A DNA stretch of 64,000 nt from Paraburkholderia gardini (GCF_907164575.1 NZ_CAJQYY010000010.1:62001-126000), one strand, 5' to 3'. Shown: positions 26,594 to 36,229, counted from the first letter of the stretch. Program-made: numbers and translations. The notes: generated by a model not told the origin, from the letters alone.

Positions 26594-27631
26594 TCAGCGC
26601 TCCAGTTGTTCGAATTGAATGCGGGGATCGACCCAGACGTAGCACAGGTCGGAAATCAGCTTGGTCGCAAGACCGATCAGCGTGAACAGATAGAGCGTGC
26701 CGAGCACGACCGGATAGTCGCGGCGCACCACCGATTCGTACGACAACAGGCCGAGACCGTCGAGTGAGAACAGCGTCTCGATCAGCAGGCTACCCGTGAA
26801 GAACGCGCCGATGAACGCGCCAGGAAAGCCGACGATCAACGGCAGCAGTGCATTGCGAAACACGTGCTTCCACAACACGCGCCGCTCGGAGAGACCCTTC
26901 GCGCGCGCCGTCAGCACGTATTGCTTGCGGATTTCGTCGAGAAAGGCGTTCTTCGTCAACATCGTGACGACGGCAAAGCTGCCGATCACGGAAGCGAAAA
27001 TCGGCAACGTGATGTGCCACAGGTAATCGAGAATCTTGCCGCCGATACTCAGTTGGTCCCAGTTATCGGACGTGAGGTTGCGCAGCGGAAAGAGCTGCAG
27101 GAACGAGCCGCCGCCAAACAGCACGAGGAGCAGCACACCGAGCACGAATCCTGGAATCGCGTAGCCGACCAGCACCAGCAGGCTCGTCGCGACGTCGAAG
27201 CGCGAACCGTTTCGCACCGCTTTCGCGATACCGAGCGGCACGGAGATGAGATAGGTCAGGAAGAACGTCCACAGACCGATGCTGATCGACACCGGCAGCT
27301 TCGACACGATCAGCGACCACACGCTTTGATGGTGAAAATAGCTTTGCCCGAGATCAAAGCGTGCAAAGCGTTTGAGCATCAGCACGTAGCGCTCGAGCGG
27401 GGGCTTGTCGAAACCGTAGAGCGCCTTGAGTTGCGCGATCTGCTGCGCGTCGACGCCCGAATGTGCGCGCAGACCGAACGACGGGCCCTGCTCCGCGCCC
27501 TTGCGCAGATCGTGAACCGCCTGCTCGACCGGGCCGCCCGGTACGAACTGGATCACGACGAACGTCAGCGTCAACACGCCGAGCAGCGTCGGGATCATCA
27601 ACAGCAGGCGTTTGAGGATGTAGCTCCACAT
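26594..27631 (-). CDS. yejB: Peptide ABC transporter permease YejB
   Basis: A 345-residue inner-membrane permease. It begins MWSYILKRLLLMIPTLLG, an OppB/DppB-type first membrane segment, followed by FVVIQFVPGGP. The EAA loop is TARAKGLSERRVLWKHVFRN. The ATG at 27631 is at the conserved start; the frame stays open upstream. It lies 84 bases downstream of yejA and one base before the yejE TTG. Confidence 0.93.
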   Translation of the reverse strand: MWSYILKRLLLMIPTLLGVLTLTFVVIQFVPGGPVEQAVHDLRKGAEQGPSFGLRAHSGVDAQQIAQLKALYGFDKPPLERYVLMLKRFARFDLGQSYFHHQSVWSLIVSKLPVSISIGLWTFFLTYLISVPLGIAKAVRNGSRFDVATSLLVLVGYAIPGFVLGVLLLVLFGGGSFLQLFPLRNLTSDNWDQLSIGGKILDYLWHITLPIFASVIGSFAVVTMLTKNAFLDEIRKQYVLTARAKGLSERRVLWKHVFRNALLPLIVGFPGAFIGAFFTGSLLIETLFSLDGLGLLSYESVVRRDYPVVLGTLYLFTLIGLATKLISDLCYVWVDPRIQFEQLER

Positions 27632-27715
27632 GGGCGAATGTCCAGGGCGTGGTCGAGAGCAATGGAAGGCGTACGGCGACACCGGAAGAAAGCTGCGAAC
27701 GTGCGATGGGCAACC

Positions 27716-29560
27716 TCAAGGCTTCGGCTCGAACCACCACATCGACGTAATCCAGTCGTTTGCCGAATAGTACAGCGGCAACGTCTTCGGCCATGCCATG
27801 CCGCGACGGAAAGCTACGCGGTGTGTCGCGCTGTACCAGTGCGGCACCACATAGTAACCATGCATCAGCACGCGGTCGAGCGCATGGGTTGCGTCGACGA
27901 GCTGCTCGCGCGTCTGCGCCTGGATCAGCGCGCTCAGGATCGAATCGACGACTGGCGACTTCAGGCCGATATAGTTGCCCGAACCCGGGTCATCCGCGGC
28001 CTTGCTGCCGAAGCGGTCGATCTCCTCGGAGCCCGGCACCTGCACGTCGGGATAGCGGATCGTGGTGGCGTCGAAATCGAATGCGTCCAGGCGTTTCTGG
28101 TACAGCGCGAAATCGACGACCCGAAAACGCACGACGATGCCAAGCTTGCCGAGATTGCGCACGAACGTCGCTATGATCGGCTCCATCGCCGCGGCCGAGC
28201 CCGAATCGTCGAGAATCTCGAACTCGAATGGCTCGCCCTTTGCGTTACGCAACGCGCCATCGCGATAGGTCCAGCCCGCCTCGGTCAACAGCGCGCGCGC
28301 CTGCAACAGGTTGGCACGCAGCGAGCCGGGCGGATCGGTATCGGGCTGCTTCGGCGGCGGCCCGAAAACCGCAGGATCGAGTTTCGTTCGCCACGGGTTC
28401 AGCAACGCGAGTTCGCCAGCGGAAGGAAGCCCCGTCGCCTGCAGATCGGTGTTCACGAAAAAGCTGTCGATCCGCTTGTACTGATTGTAAAAAAGCTGCC
28501 GGTTGAGCCATTGAAAGTCGAGCGCGAGATCGAGCGCCTTGCGCACGCGGACATCCTGAAAGAGCGGCCTGCGCTGATTGAGGATAAAACCCTGCATACC
28601 CGTGCCGTTGTGCTGCACGAATTCGCGCTTGATCAACTCGCCACTGTCGAACTTCTTGCCGACGTCGCGGCGCACCCAGCTACGCGCGACGTATTCGACG
28701 AACGCGTCGTATTCGCCGGCCTTGAACGCTTCGCGTCGCGCGGTTTCGTCGGAGTACAGCTTGTACGTGATGCGTTCGAAGTTGAACATGCCGACGCGCA
28801 CCGGCAACGTCGCGCCCCAGTAGTTCGGATCGCGGCGATAGGTGATATCGCGGCCGTTGTCGTAGTGCTCGATCACATACGGACCGCTGCCGACGGGCTT
28901 CTCGAACGCAATCTGATCGAACGCAACGTGGCTGCCGTCCGGCTTCGTCCCCCACTTGCGCGAGAAGACCGGCACGCCGCCCGCGATCAGCGGCAACTCG
29001 CGATTGCGTTGACGGAACTCGAAGCGGATCGTCCCCGGATCGACCACCACCGCGCGCGTGATCTCCGCGAAATACGCAGCGAACTGCGGCGCGGCCTTCG
29101 GGCTTTTCAACGTGTCGAACGAGTATTTGACGTCGTCGGCCGTGACCGGATCGCCGTTCGAAAAGTGCGCGCGCGGGTTGATGTGGAATGTTGTCGACAG
29201 GCCGTCGGGCGCAATGCGGATGTCGTCGGCGAGCAGGCCATACGCGGACGCGACTTCGTCGGAGCTGCCCGTCGTCAGGCTTTCGAACATCACGCCGAGA
29301 CCAGGCGCCGCGTTGCCCCGCAACGTGAACGGATTGAATTTGTCGAAGCTCGTGAGCCGGTCCGGATTCGCGAGCACCAGCGTACCGCCGCGCGGCGCCG
29401 ACGGATTCACATAATCGAAGTGTTTGAAATCCGCTGGATATTTCGGCTCGCCGTACTGCGCGATCGCATAGACCGCCTGCGCGGGCTGCGCGGTCAGCAA
29501 CGCGACCATGCCGACCGCCACGGCCACCGAACAGGCGAGCGCCGAACGCGAAATCGCCAT
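27716..29560 (-). CDS. yejA: Peptide ABC transporter substrate-binding protein YejA
   Basis: Periplasmic solute-binding protein of about 614 residues (E. coli YejA is 604). A signal peptide of about 31 residues ends AQPAQA, then YAIAQYGEPKYPADFKHFDY, the typical YejA start. The family (SBP_bac_5) core includes GDPVTADDVKYSFDTLK and RRDPNYWG. I chose the ATG at 29560, which places the signal peptide at the N-terminus. An upstream ATG at 29653 has AAGG before it and would add 31 residues, so it is the alternative. First gene of yejABEF, divergent from fabI. Imports peptides such as microcin C-like or murein-derived peptides by family knowledge. Confidence 0.88.
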   Translation of the reverse strand: MAISRSALACSVAVAVGMVALLTAQPAQAVYAIAQYGEPKYPADFKHFDYVNPSAPRGGTLVLANPDRLTSFDKFNPFTLRGNAAPGLGVMFESLTTGSSDEVASAYGLLADDIRIAPDGLSTTFHINPRAHFSNGDPVTADDVKYSFDTLKSPKAAPQFAAYFAEITRAVVVDPGTIRFEFRQRNRELPLIAGGVPVFSRKWGTKPDGSHVAFDQIAFEKPVGSGPYVIEHYDNGRDITYRRDPNYWGATLPVRVGMFNFERITYKLYSDETARREAFKAGEYDAFVEYVARSWVRRDVGKKFDSGELIKREFVQHNGTGMQGFILNQRRPLFQDVRVRKALDLALDFQWLNRQLFYNQYKRIDSFFVNTDLQATGLPSAGELALLNPWRTKLDPAVFGPPPKQPDTDPPGSLRANLLQARALLTEAGWTYRDGALRNAKGEPFEFEILDDSGSAAAMEPIIATFVRNLGKLGIVVRFRVVDFALYQKRLDAFDFDATTIRYPDVQVPGSEEIDRFGSKAADDPGSGNYIGLKSPVVDSILSALIQAQTREQLVDATHALDRVLMHGYYVVPHWYSATHRVAFRRGMAWPKTLPLYYSANDWITSMWWFEPKP

Positions 29561-29855
29561 GACGCCAACGCGCGACAACGCGTAAAACACGGCATGCCAT
29601 CCAGCACGAAACGGATGTGGCCATTGCGAGCCAGTTGGCAAGCCAGTCGTCATAGGGGCCTTATTGGTCAGGGGGCAGTTGCAATGTGAGAGAATTCTAC
29701 CCAATAAACCCGCGCGACCCGAACGTCTGGCCACATCATGGCCATCCGGCCAGGGCGGGGCCCGGTTCGATTCAGCTTCAACGCACATCAAGCCCGGCCC
29801 AACCTCGCCGATCAGGGCCGAACGCCACGGCGCGCAGACTTCATCTGGAGATTTC

Positions 29856-30647
29856 ATGGGCTTTCTCGCTGGTAAACGAATCCTGCTAACCGGCCTGCTG
29901 TCGAACCGTTCCATTGCATACGGTATCGCGCAGGCGTGCAAACGCGAAGGCGCCGAACTCGCCTTCACGTATGTCGGCGAGCGCTTCAAGGACCGCATCA
30001 CCGAATTCGCCGCCGAATTCGGCAGCAATCTGATCTTCCCGTGCGACGTCGCGGACGACGCACAGATCGATGCCCTCTTCGTCTCGCTGAAGGAACACTG
30101 GGACAGTCTCGACGGCCTCGTCCACTCGATCGGATTCGCACCACGCGAAGCGATCGCTGGCGACTTCCTCGACGGCATGACGCGCGAGAACTTCCGCATC
30201 GCGCACGACATCTCCGCGTACAGCTTCCCCGCGCTCGCGAAGGCCGCGCTGCCGATGCTGTCGGACGACGCAGCGCTGCTGACGCTCAGCTATCTCGGCG
30301 CTGAAAAGGCAATTCCGAACTACAACACGATGGGTCTGGCGAAGGCGTCGCTTGAAGCGAGCGTGCGCTATCTGGCGGTCTCGCTCGGCGGCAAGGGCAT
30401 TCGCGTGAACGGCATTTCGGCCGGCCCGATCAAGACACTTGCGGCAAGCGGCATCAAGGGCTTCGGCAAGATTCTCGAATTCGTCGAAAACAACGCACCG
30501 CTCAAGCGCAATGTGACGATCGAACAGGTCGGCAACACCGCGGCGTTCCTGCTCTCCGATCTCGCAGGCGGCGTGACCGCTGAGATCGTCCACGTCGACT
30601 GCGGCTTTAGCGAAGTCGTCGGCGGCATGGCAGGTGTAGCTGAATAA
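29856..30647 (+). CDS. fabI: Enoyl-[acyl-carrier-protein] reductase (NADH) FabI
   Basis: Last reductive step of each fatty-acid elongation cycle. The 263-residue SDR protein has the FabI catalytic set at the E. coli positions: Y146 in SYLGAEKA, Y156 in NYNTMG and K163 in [11 protein letters not shown]. The N-terminal NAD-binding segment is [19 protein letters not shown]. The ATG at 29856 has CTGGAG upstream; the frame extends far upstream without FabI sequence. It is the classical triclosan-sensitive type. A terminator follows. Confidence 0.97.
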   Translation: MGFLAGKRILLTGLLSNRSIAYGIAQACKREGAELAFTYVGERFKDRITEFAAEFGSNLIFPCDVADDAQIDALFVSLKEHWDSLDGLVHSIGFAPREAIAGDFLDGMTRENFRIAHDISAYSFPALAKAALPMLSDDAALLTLSYLGAEKAIPNYNTMGLAKASLEASVRYLAVSLGGKGIRVNGISAGPIKTLAASGIKGFGKILEFVENNAPLKRNVTIEQVGNTAAFLLSDLAGGVTAEIVHVDCGFSEVVGGMAGVAE

Positions 30648-30723
30648 CGCGACGTGCGCTCACCGGTCGCCTCGCAAGGCGAAGCGCATCCGATGTCATC
30701 GCGTTGATCGAAGAAGCAAAGAT

Positions 30724-30750
30724 AAAAGCCGCCCGTCAGGGCGGCTTTTT
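30724..30750 (+). terminator. Rho-independent terminator after fabI
   Basis: AAAAGCCGCCC/GGGCGGCTTTT stem, loop GTCA, then T residues. It is 77 bases after the fabI stop, and its A-rich left side could also serve the convergent exported-protein gene. Confidence 0.85.
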
Positions 30751-30776
30751 GTTCCACATCCGGCATCACGACACGC

Positions 30777-31130
30777 TTAGTGCCAGCCGTTGTGGTGACC
30801 GTTGTCGTGGTGACCATGGTTATAGTCACGGCCCGGAGGATGATGACGATACCAGTCATCGCGCGCCCAATAGCGGCGACCATCGTAATAACGGTCACCG
30901 TGCCAGCCGATCACGATCGCCGGAGCGCCGTACACCGGAGCCCCATATACCGGCGCAGGCTGGTAGACGACAGGCGGAGGCGGCGGCGGTGCGTAGACCG
31001 GCGCCGGCGCAATGTAGACAGGAGCCGGAATGCCGATATTGACACCCACGCTCACGCCTGCCATCGCAACGCCTGACGCCCCAACCGCCAGTGCCCCGAT
31101 CAACAACGAAACAACACGAGCCGACTTCAT
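30777..31130 (-). CDS. Exported Pro/Tyr- and His-rich protein
   Basis: A 117-residue small exported protein without a recognised enzyme domain. A signal peptide ends near residue 22 (GVAMA then GVSVGVN). The middle is built of APVY/PPPPP units and the C-terminus is rich in His, Tyr, Trp and Arg (DRYYDGRRYWARDDWYRHH, then several GHH and NGH steps). Similar low-complexity exported proteins occur in many Burkholderia genomes. The ATG at 31130 has AAAGGTGA nine bases upstream. Function unknown; metal binding by the His-rich tail is only a guess. Confidence 0.82.
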   Translation of the reverse strand: MKSARVVSLLIGALAVGASGVAMAGVSVGVNIGIPAPVYIAPAPVYAPPPPPPVVYQPAPVYGAPVYGAPAIVIGWHGDRYYDGRRYWARDDWYRHHPPGRDYNHGHHDNGHHNGWH

Positions 31131-31471
31131 GTATTCACCTTTGGCGAGTTGATTTTGTTGGCCGGAATATAACTGAAGGTGACGATCCGTGTATTTCAAC
31201 TTTGTAATAACTGATGCACAACCTCGCATCCTGGGCGGCTCCGTAACGAGTGGTTACACGGCTGGCAGATTTGAAAAGGTTTCGCGCACCCGAAGAATGG
31301 GGGTCATGATTCATGCAGCCACGTCGCCTGGCGGAGACACCGCATGAGATAGCGCGGATACGAAGGGATATCGTCGATGGTCAGACAGACAATGCAGACC
31401 ATCGATGCAGTCGTCGTCTCGACACGCGCGATTCCGCCTGCCCAGGCTGCACGAAACCAGCGACGGCGGAT
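31131..31471. other. 341-base intergenic region
   Basis: Lies upstream of the exported protein gene and downstream of the DUF2934 gene (both minus). Apart from the AAAGGTGA ribosome-binding site at its left end I see no strong promoter, hairpin or gene; open frames here have no start signals. Confidence 0.5.
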
Positions 31472-31651
31472 TCATGCCTTGTCATCCGGATCAGCGCCGC
31501 TTTCCAGCGACTTGCCACCGCTTTCCTCTCTCAGAATTTCAATGCGGGCCTGCTCCCAGTATTCGTCAGGCACGCCTTTGGGATCGGGTGCATTCTCCCA
31601 GAGATGATAGGCGCGGGTCCGAATCCGCTCCTCAATTGAAGTGCTGTCCAT
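31472..31651 (-). CDS. DUF2934 family small protein
   Basis: A 59-residue protein with the DUF2934 pattern: ERIRTRAYHLWENAPDPKG then EYWEQARIEILREE, a helical cytosolic segment with conserved RAYxLWE and W-x2-A-x3-I. Function unknown. The ATG at 31651 has GGAGG seven bases upstream, which decides it over an in-frame start at 31684. Stands alone between the exported protein gene and tRNA-Ser. Confidence 0.82.
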   Translation of the reverse strand: MDSTSIEERIRTRAYHLWENAPDPKGVPDEYWEQARIEILREESGGKSLESGADPDDKA

Positions 31652-31805
31652 GACGTGACCTCCGTGAGTTCGCGCGAGCCGCATGCCAGCATGGGTATGC
31701 GTTCAGTGTGCGTCAAACATTTCGTTTCGATGAGGGCAATGGAGCAATCGGCGTGCCGCGTTATACGCGACGTATCGATGCGGGTGGAAGAACAACGGCA
31801 CGGCA

Positions 31806-31845
31806 CAAAAACAAAACCCCGTAAGTCCGGGAACTTACGGGGTTT
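31806..31845 (-). terminator. Terminator of tRNA-Ser
   Basis: Perfect 13-bp stem AAACCCCGTAAGT/ACTTACGGGGTTT, six-base loop, followed on the minus strand by TTTTGTTTTTGTG. It starts 13 bases after the tRNA 3' end. Confidence 0.8.
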
Positions 31846-31857
31846 CGCCGCCATCAC

Positions 31858-31951
31858 TGGCGGAGACGGAGGGATTCGAACCCTCGATCCAGGTTTTGGC
31901 CCAGATGCTCCCTTAGCAGGGGAGTGCCTTCGACCTCTCGGCCACGTCTCC
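31858..31951 (-). tRNA. tRNA-Ser(GCT)
   Basis: 94 bases including encoded CCA, with the long variable arm of class II tRNAs (CATCTGGGCCAAAACCTGGAT region). Acceptor GGAGACG/CGTCTCC; anticodon loop CCCTGCTAAGGG gives GCT, reading AGC/AGT serine codons. It has its own promoter and terminator. Confidence 0.97.
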
Positions 31952-31993
31952 CAAACTTTCGCTCGCGCAGGGAGTCAGCGCGACGAAGCCAAG

Positions 31994-32022
31994 ATAATAG
32001 CGGGTTCACGCAACGTGGTCAA
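31994..32022 (-). promoter_or_regulatory. Promoter for tRNA-Ser
   Basis: On the minus strand TTGACC and TATTAT are separated by 17 bases; each has one mismatch to consensus. Predicted start near 31987, 36 bases before the mature tRNA. Confidence 0.75.
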
Positions 32023-32167
32023 TTTCCACGACACATTTTTTGTGCCAGTTCGTCGTTGAAGCGTGAATTCAATTCGAACTCGTTCACGCTCGGCACCCGC
32101 CATGCAATCGAAGGCGATGCAGCGCGCCCTGAACCGGTCCACCGCAGATCGTTACACCGGCACCCCG

Positions 32168-33418
32168 TTACGCCTGATCGAGTTCGAATGCCTTATGTAG
32201 CGCGCGCACGGCGAGCTCCATGTACTTCTCGTCGATGAGCACCGATATCTTGATTTCCGACGTCGAGATCATCTGGATGTTGATGCCCTCTTCCGACAGC
32301 GTGCGGAACATCGTGCTCGCGATACCAACGTGCGAACGCATGCCGACACCGACCACCGAGATCTTCGATACCTTCGGATCGCCCAGCACCTGCCCGGCGT
32401 TCACGTGGCCCTGCACCTGGCCCGTGAGAATGTCCATCGCGTGCTGATAGTCGCCACGGCCGACCGTGAACGTGAACGCCGTCTTGCCATCGACGCTCTG
32501 GTTCTGGATGATCATGTCGACGTCGATATTCGCGTCCGCCACCGGGCCGAGGATCTGATATGCGATGCCCGGCTTGTCGGGCACACCCATCACGGCGATA
32601 CGGGCCTCGTCGCGCTGGAACGCGATTCCCGAGATGACTGCTTTTTCCATGGTGTCGTCTTCTTCAAAAGTAATCAGGGTGCCCGAGCTCATTTCCGTTT
32701 CGAGGGGGATCATCGGATCCGTCAGGCTCGACAGCACACGCGTCTTCACCTGATATTTGCCGGCGAATTCAACCGAGCGGATCTGCAGCACCTTCGAGCC
32801 GAGGCTAGCCATTTCCAGCATCTCCTCGAACGTCACGCGATCGAGGCGTCGCGCCTCTTCGACCACGCGCGGGTCTGTCGTGTAGACGCCGTCGACGTCG
32901 GTGTAGATCAGGCACTCGTCCGCTTTCAGCGCCGCGGCCACCGCGACCGCCGACGTATCCGAGCCACCGCGGCCAAGCGTCGTGATGTGGCCGTCCGGAT
33001 CGATACCCTGGAAGCCCGTGATCACGACGACCTTGCCGGCGTCGAGATCGCGTAGCACGCGTTCGCCGTCGATATCGCTGATGCGCGCTTTCGTGAACGC
33101 GCTATCGGTTTTCACCGGCACTTGCCAGCCGGCGTAGCTGACCGCGTCGACGCCTGCTTCGTGCAGGGCGATCGACAGCAGGCCGACACTGACCTGCTCG
33201 CCAGTGGACGCGATCATGTCGAGTTCACGCGGGTTCGGCTGGGCGGAAATTTCTTTCGCGAGACCGATCAGACGGTTCGTTTCGCCAGACATCGCCGACG
33301 GCACGACGACCATCTTGTGGCCGGCCTTTTGCCATTTGGCGACGCGCTTCGCGACATTCTTGATGCGCTCGACCGAGCCCATCGAAGTGCCGCCGTATTT
33401 ATGTACGATGAGTGCCAT
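32168..33418 (-). CDS. lysC: Aspartate kinase
   Basis: Phosphorylates aspartate at the head of lysine, threonine and methionine synthesis. The 416-residue monofunctional form starts MALIVHKYGGTSMGSVERI (KYGGTS signature), has VVPSAMSGETNRLIGLA, the ATP region TTLGRGGSDTSAVAVAAAL and TDVDGVYTTDPR, and two C-terminal ACT domains (from about residue 265). This alpha-plus-ACT layout is the lysine/threonine-feedback type of Gram-positives and pseudomonads. The ATG at 33418 is at the conserved N-terminus. An internal ATG before MEKAVISGIAFQ lies where some relatives start a separate beta subunit. Confidence 0.96.
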   Translation of the reverse strand: MALIVHKYGGTSMGSVERIKNVAKRVAKWQKAGHKMVVVPSAMSGETNRLIGLAKEISAQPNPRELDMIASTGEQVSVGLLSIALHEAGVDAVSYAGWQVPVKTDSAFTKARISDIDGERVLRDLDAGKVVVITGFQGIDPDGHITTLGRGGSDTSAVAVAAALKADECLIYTDVDGVYTTDPRVVEEARRLDRVTFEEMLEMASLGSKVLQIRSVEFAGKYQVKTRVLSSLTDPMIPLETEMSSGTLITFEEDDTMEKAVISGIAFQRDEARIAVMGVPDKPGIAYQILGPVADANIDVDMIIQNQSVDGKTAFTFTVGRGDYQHAMDILTGQVQGHVNAGQVLGDPKVSKISVVGVGMRSHVGIASTMFRTLSEEGINIQMISTSEIKISVLIDEKYMELAVRALHKAFELDQA

Positions 33419-33789
33419 TGTCGTTCTGAACTGGAGTGGTGACCGCGCTGGGCACGCTGGAGACGACCGCACAACAGACAACGACAGGAATGACGATGGA
33501 GTGTGGCGGCGTAAATGCAGCGCGCGTGCAGCATGCGCGGGGTTTGCCCTTTATTTGCGCTTCATTTGCCCGTAACAGGAAGGTTGCGAGCGGGATGCGC
33601 CTGGCAACCGGTCCGGACATGACCGGGATTACGATAAAAACACGGCAAAATCTCGCCGGGCAAACAGGTTAACGTACCTGATCGGGAGAAAAAAGACAAG
33701 CCGGAATGCCGTAAAAACGGCTGTCAAACGCTTGTGTACAAAGGACTTACGCGTTTTTTCGGAACATTTCGCGGCTGCTGCGCGAGCTG
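33419..33789 (-). other. 371-base lysC upstream region
   Basis: Lies between tilS and lysC on the same strand. It contains a possible tilS terminator near 33685-33724 and short A/T-rich stretches that could hold the lysC promoter, but no box pair with good spacing. I see no lysine-riboswitch-like paired structure. A 73-codon open frame (33620-33399) overlapping the lysC start has no ribosome-binding site. Confidence 0.45.
33685..33724 (-). terminator. Weak terminator candidate after tilS
   Basis: On the minus strand AGCCG and CGGCT can pair with a smaller GCCG/CGGC alternative inside, followed after TGTC by six T residues. The stem is short, so confidence is low. Confidence 0.35.
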
Positions 33790-35232
33790 TCAGGCGATCA
33801 GCACGTCCGGACGCCAGTCGAGGCGGAAATAACGTGACGCATCGGCCTCGGCTTCGTCCGCGGCGATGGCGGCCGTCTCGCGGTTGACGCCGATGAGCGG
33901 CACGAAAAGCAGCGCGTCGCCGCTGAAAACGAGCGGCACATCGCGCTTCCACGACGGCACGCCTCGCTCCTGGAACAGGTTTTTCAGCGTCCTGCCCGGT
34001 CCGTTCGCGTCCACCCGCATGCGCTCGCCGCCCGCGCGCGCGCGCGCCGACAGCGGCGTGCGGGTGAGCAGCGGCTCGGCGATCGCGTCGGGATCGTCCG
34101 CTTCGACTTCAGCGAACACGAACGTGCCGCGCCACTGCGGCAAACGCCAGATCGACTCGCCGCGCCACGTCAGCTCGCTCACAGGTCGTGTGTCGATCGC
34201 GGTTTCGTCGGCGGGTTCGGTGCTATCGCCCGTTTCCCAGAAAATTTCGTCGCGATAATTGCGCAGACTCTGGCCCGCGTGGTCGACACGCATGCCGTGA
34301 TCGCGCGTGACATCCCGAAGCTGGCGCAGTGCGTCGGCGAGGCGCGCCGTCGACGCCGCCGGCAGACCGAGCGTGCGCATCCAGTAACGCAGGAGATTGA
34401 TGGCCCGCTCATCGTCGAGCGCGAGCAATGCGTCACGCGACAATGCGCGCGCATCGTGACGGGCAGCCTCCTGCATATCGATGCGCGCAAGCTCGTCGAG
34501 CAGACGCTGGGCGGCGGCGGCGTGCGTCGCGGTCCGCGAAAGCGCATCGCGAAAACCCGGAAAATGGACTGCCAGTTCCGGCAACACTTCATGGCGCAGC
34601 GCGTTGCGGGCGTAACGCGTGTCCGCGTTCGATTCGTCGTCGATCCAGCTCAGGTCGCGCGCATGCGCATATTGTTCCAGTTGCGCGCGCAGCACATGCA
34701 GCAAAGGCCTTACCCGCACGATCCACGCGCCCGGCGCGAGCCGCTCGGGCGCCATCGCGGCGAGGCCGGCAAGCCCTGCCCCGCGCAGCAATTGCAGCAG
34801 CACCGTTTCGGCCTGATCGTCCGCATGCTGCGCGAGCCACAGCGCCGATACGTCGTGCCCGGCGCACATCGCGTCGAGCGCGCGGTAGCGCGCATCGCGC
34901 GCCGCGGCCTCGATGCTCACGCCGGTTTCGCGCGATACGTCGACATGCCGCGCCTCGAACGTGACGCCCCGTGCGTGCGCGAACGCATCGCAATGCGCGA
35001 GCCATTCGTCGGCGTGCGGGCTCAGCCCATGATGGATATGCAACGCCACACAACGCGATGCGCCGCCAACGCGCACTGCGGCGTCGAGCAGCGATGTCGA
35101 GTCGAGGCCGCCGCTAAACGCGACGGCAACACGCGCACCGGCAGGCAGCGCGGCAAACGCCGCGCCGACCGCATCGATAACGAGGCGGTCGGCGGGATTT
35201 TCAGTGGGGAGAGTCACGGCGGAAAGGCGCAA
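33790..35232 (-). CDS. tilS: tRNA(Ile)-lysidine synthetase TilS
   Basis: Converts C34 of tRNA-Ile(CAU) to lysidine. The 480-residue N-type ATP pyrophosphatase has the PP-loop VAFSGGLDSTSLLDAAVR, the HIHHGLSPHADEW segment, and the long C-terminal domains expected of the large TilS form. The start is uncertain: a TTG at 35232 has AAGGG four bases upstream, while a GTG at 35217 would shorten the protein by five residues. It begins 25 bases after the accA stop on the same strand. Confidence 0.93.
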   Translation of the reverse strand: MRLSAVTLPTENPADRLVIDAVGAAFAALPAGARVAVAFSGGLDSTSLLDAAVRVGGASRCVALHIHHGLSPHADEWLAHCDAFAHARGVTFEARHVDVSRETGVSIEAAARDARYRALDAMCAGHDVSALWLAQHADDQAETVLLQLLRGAGLAGLAAMAPERLAPGAWIVRVRPLLHVLRAQLEQYAHARDLSWIDDESNADTRYARNALRHEVLPELAVHFPGFRDALSRTATHAAAAQRLLDELARIDMQEAARHDARALSRDALLALDDERAINLLRYWMRTLGLPAASTARLADALRQLRDVTRDHGMRVDHAGQSLRNYRDEIFWETGDSTEPADETAIDTRPVSELTWRGESIWRLPQWRGTFVFAEVEADDPDAIAEPLLTRTPLSARARAGGERMRVDANGPGRTLKNLFQERGVPSWKRDVPLVFSGDALLFVPLIGVNRETAAIAADEAEADASRYFRLDWRPDVLIA

Positions 35233-35257
35233 TGCGCCCTTGAGAACGGACGCCGGC

Positions 35258-36229
35258 TTAGGCGCCCGGCGTCGTTTCCTTGAACTTGCCGTACGCCATC
35301 AGGCGTTCGAAACGGCGCTGCTTCAGGTCCTGAATGCTCATGCCCTGGAACTGACGCAGCGAATCGGCCAGCGCGCGGCGCAGCATGGCTGCCATGCCCT
35401 TCGGATCGCGATGCGCGCCACCGAGCGGCTCGTTGACGATCTTGTCGATCAGGCCCAGTGCCTTCAGACGGTGCGCGGTCAGGCCCAGCGCCTCGGCGGC
35501 TTCCGGAGCCTTCGCGGCGCTCTTCCACAGGATCGACGCGCAGCCTTCGGGCGAGATCACCGAATAGGTCGAGAACTGCAGCATCAGCACGCTGTCGCCG
35601 ACGGCGATCGCGAGCGCGCCGCCCGAACCGCCTTCGCCGATGATCGTCGCAATGATCGGCGTCTTCAGCTCGGCCATCACGTACAGATTGCGGCCAATCG
35701 CTTCCGACTGGCCGCGCTCTTCCGCGCCGATGCCCGGATAGGCGCCCGGCGTATCGATGAACGTGAAAATGGGCAGGCCGAATTTCTCGGCGAGGCGCAT
35801 GAAGCGCTCGGCCTTGCGATAGCCTTCCGGGCGCGGCATGCCGAAGTTGCGCAGTGCGCGCTCTTTCGTGTCGCGGCCCTTCTGGTGACCGATCACCATG
35901 CACGGCTGGCCGTTGAAACGCGCGAGACCGCCGACGATCGACAGATCGTCCGCATAGTTGCGGTCGCCGTGAAGCTCGTGGAAATCGGTGAACAGTTCGC
36001 TCACGTAGTCGAACGTGTACGGACGCTGCGGATGACGCGCGATCTGCGAAACCTGCCATGGGCTCAGGTTCGCGTAGAGGTCTTTGGTGAGCTGCTGGCT
36101 CTTCTTCGACAGCCGCTCGATCTCTTCCGAAATATCGACGGCCGAATCGTCCTGCACGAAGCGCAATTCTTCGATCTTCGCTTCGAGTTCAGCGATCGGC
36201 TGTTCGAAATCCAGAAACGTGGTCTTCAT
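35258..36229 (-). CDS. accA: Acetyl-CoA carboxylase carboxyltransferase subunit alpha
   Basis: With AccD, transfers the carboxyl group from biotin to acetyl-CoA to make malonyl-CoA. The 323-residue protein shows the AccA N-terminal coiled helix ([16 protein letters not shown]), [11 protein letters not shown], and the crotonase-like core with [20 protein letters not shown] and [11 protein letters not shown]. The ATG at 36229 is the family start. A TTGACA (minus strand, 36288-36283) and TAGAAT (36268-36263) lie upstream but only 14 bases apart, so a local promoter is doubtful. Confidence 0.97.
   Translation of the reverse strand: MKTTFLDFEQPIAELEAKIEELRFVQDDSAVDISEEIERLSKKSQQLTKDLYANLSPWQVSQIARHPQRPYTFDYVSELFTDFHELHGDRNYADDLSIVGGLARFNGQPCMVIGHQKGRDTKERALRNFGMPRPEGYRKAERFMRLAEKFGLPIFTFIDTPGAYPGIGAEERGQSEAIGRNLYVMAELKTPIIATIIGEGGSGGALAIAVGDSVLMLQFSTYSVISPEGCASILWKSAAKAPEAAEALGLTAHRLKALGLIDKIVNEPLGGAHRDPKGMAAMLRRALADSLRQFQGMSIQDLKQRRFERLMAYGKFKETTPGA

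Noticed and set aside
26864..29689. Open frame of 941 codons on the plus strand
   Set aside because: It runs antisense to yejA and yejB, both supported by signal peptide and permease motifs. Its translation is Arg/Ala/Gln-rich with no recognisable fold.
33399..33620. 73-codon minus-strand frame over the lysC start, possible leader peptide
   Set aside because: No ribosome-binding site, no run of regulatory Lys or Thr codons, and it overlaps the lysC start out of frame.
33419..33789. Lysine riboswitch upstream of lysC
   Set aside because: I see no paired architecture or terminator of the lysine-box kind; only short weak stems are present.
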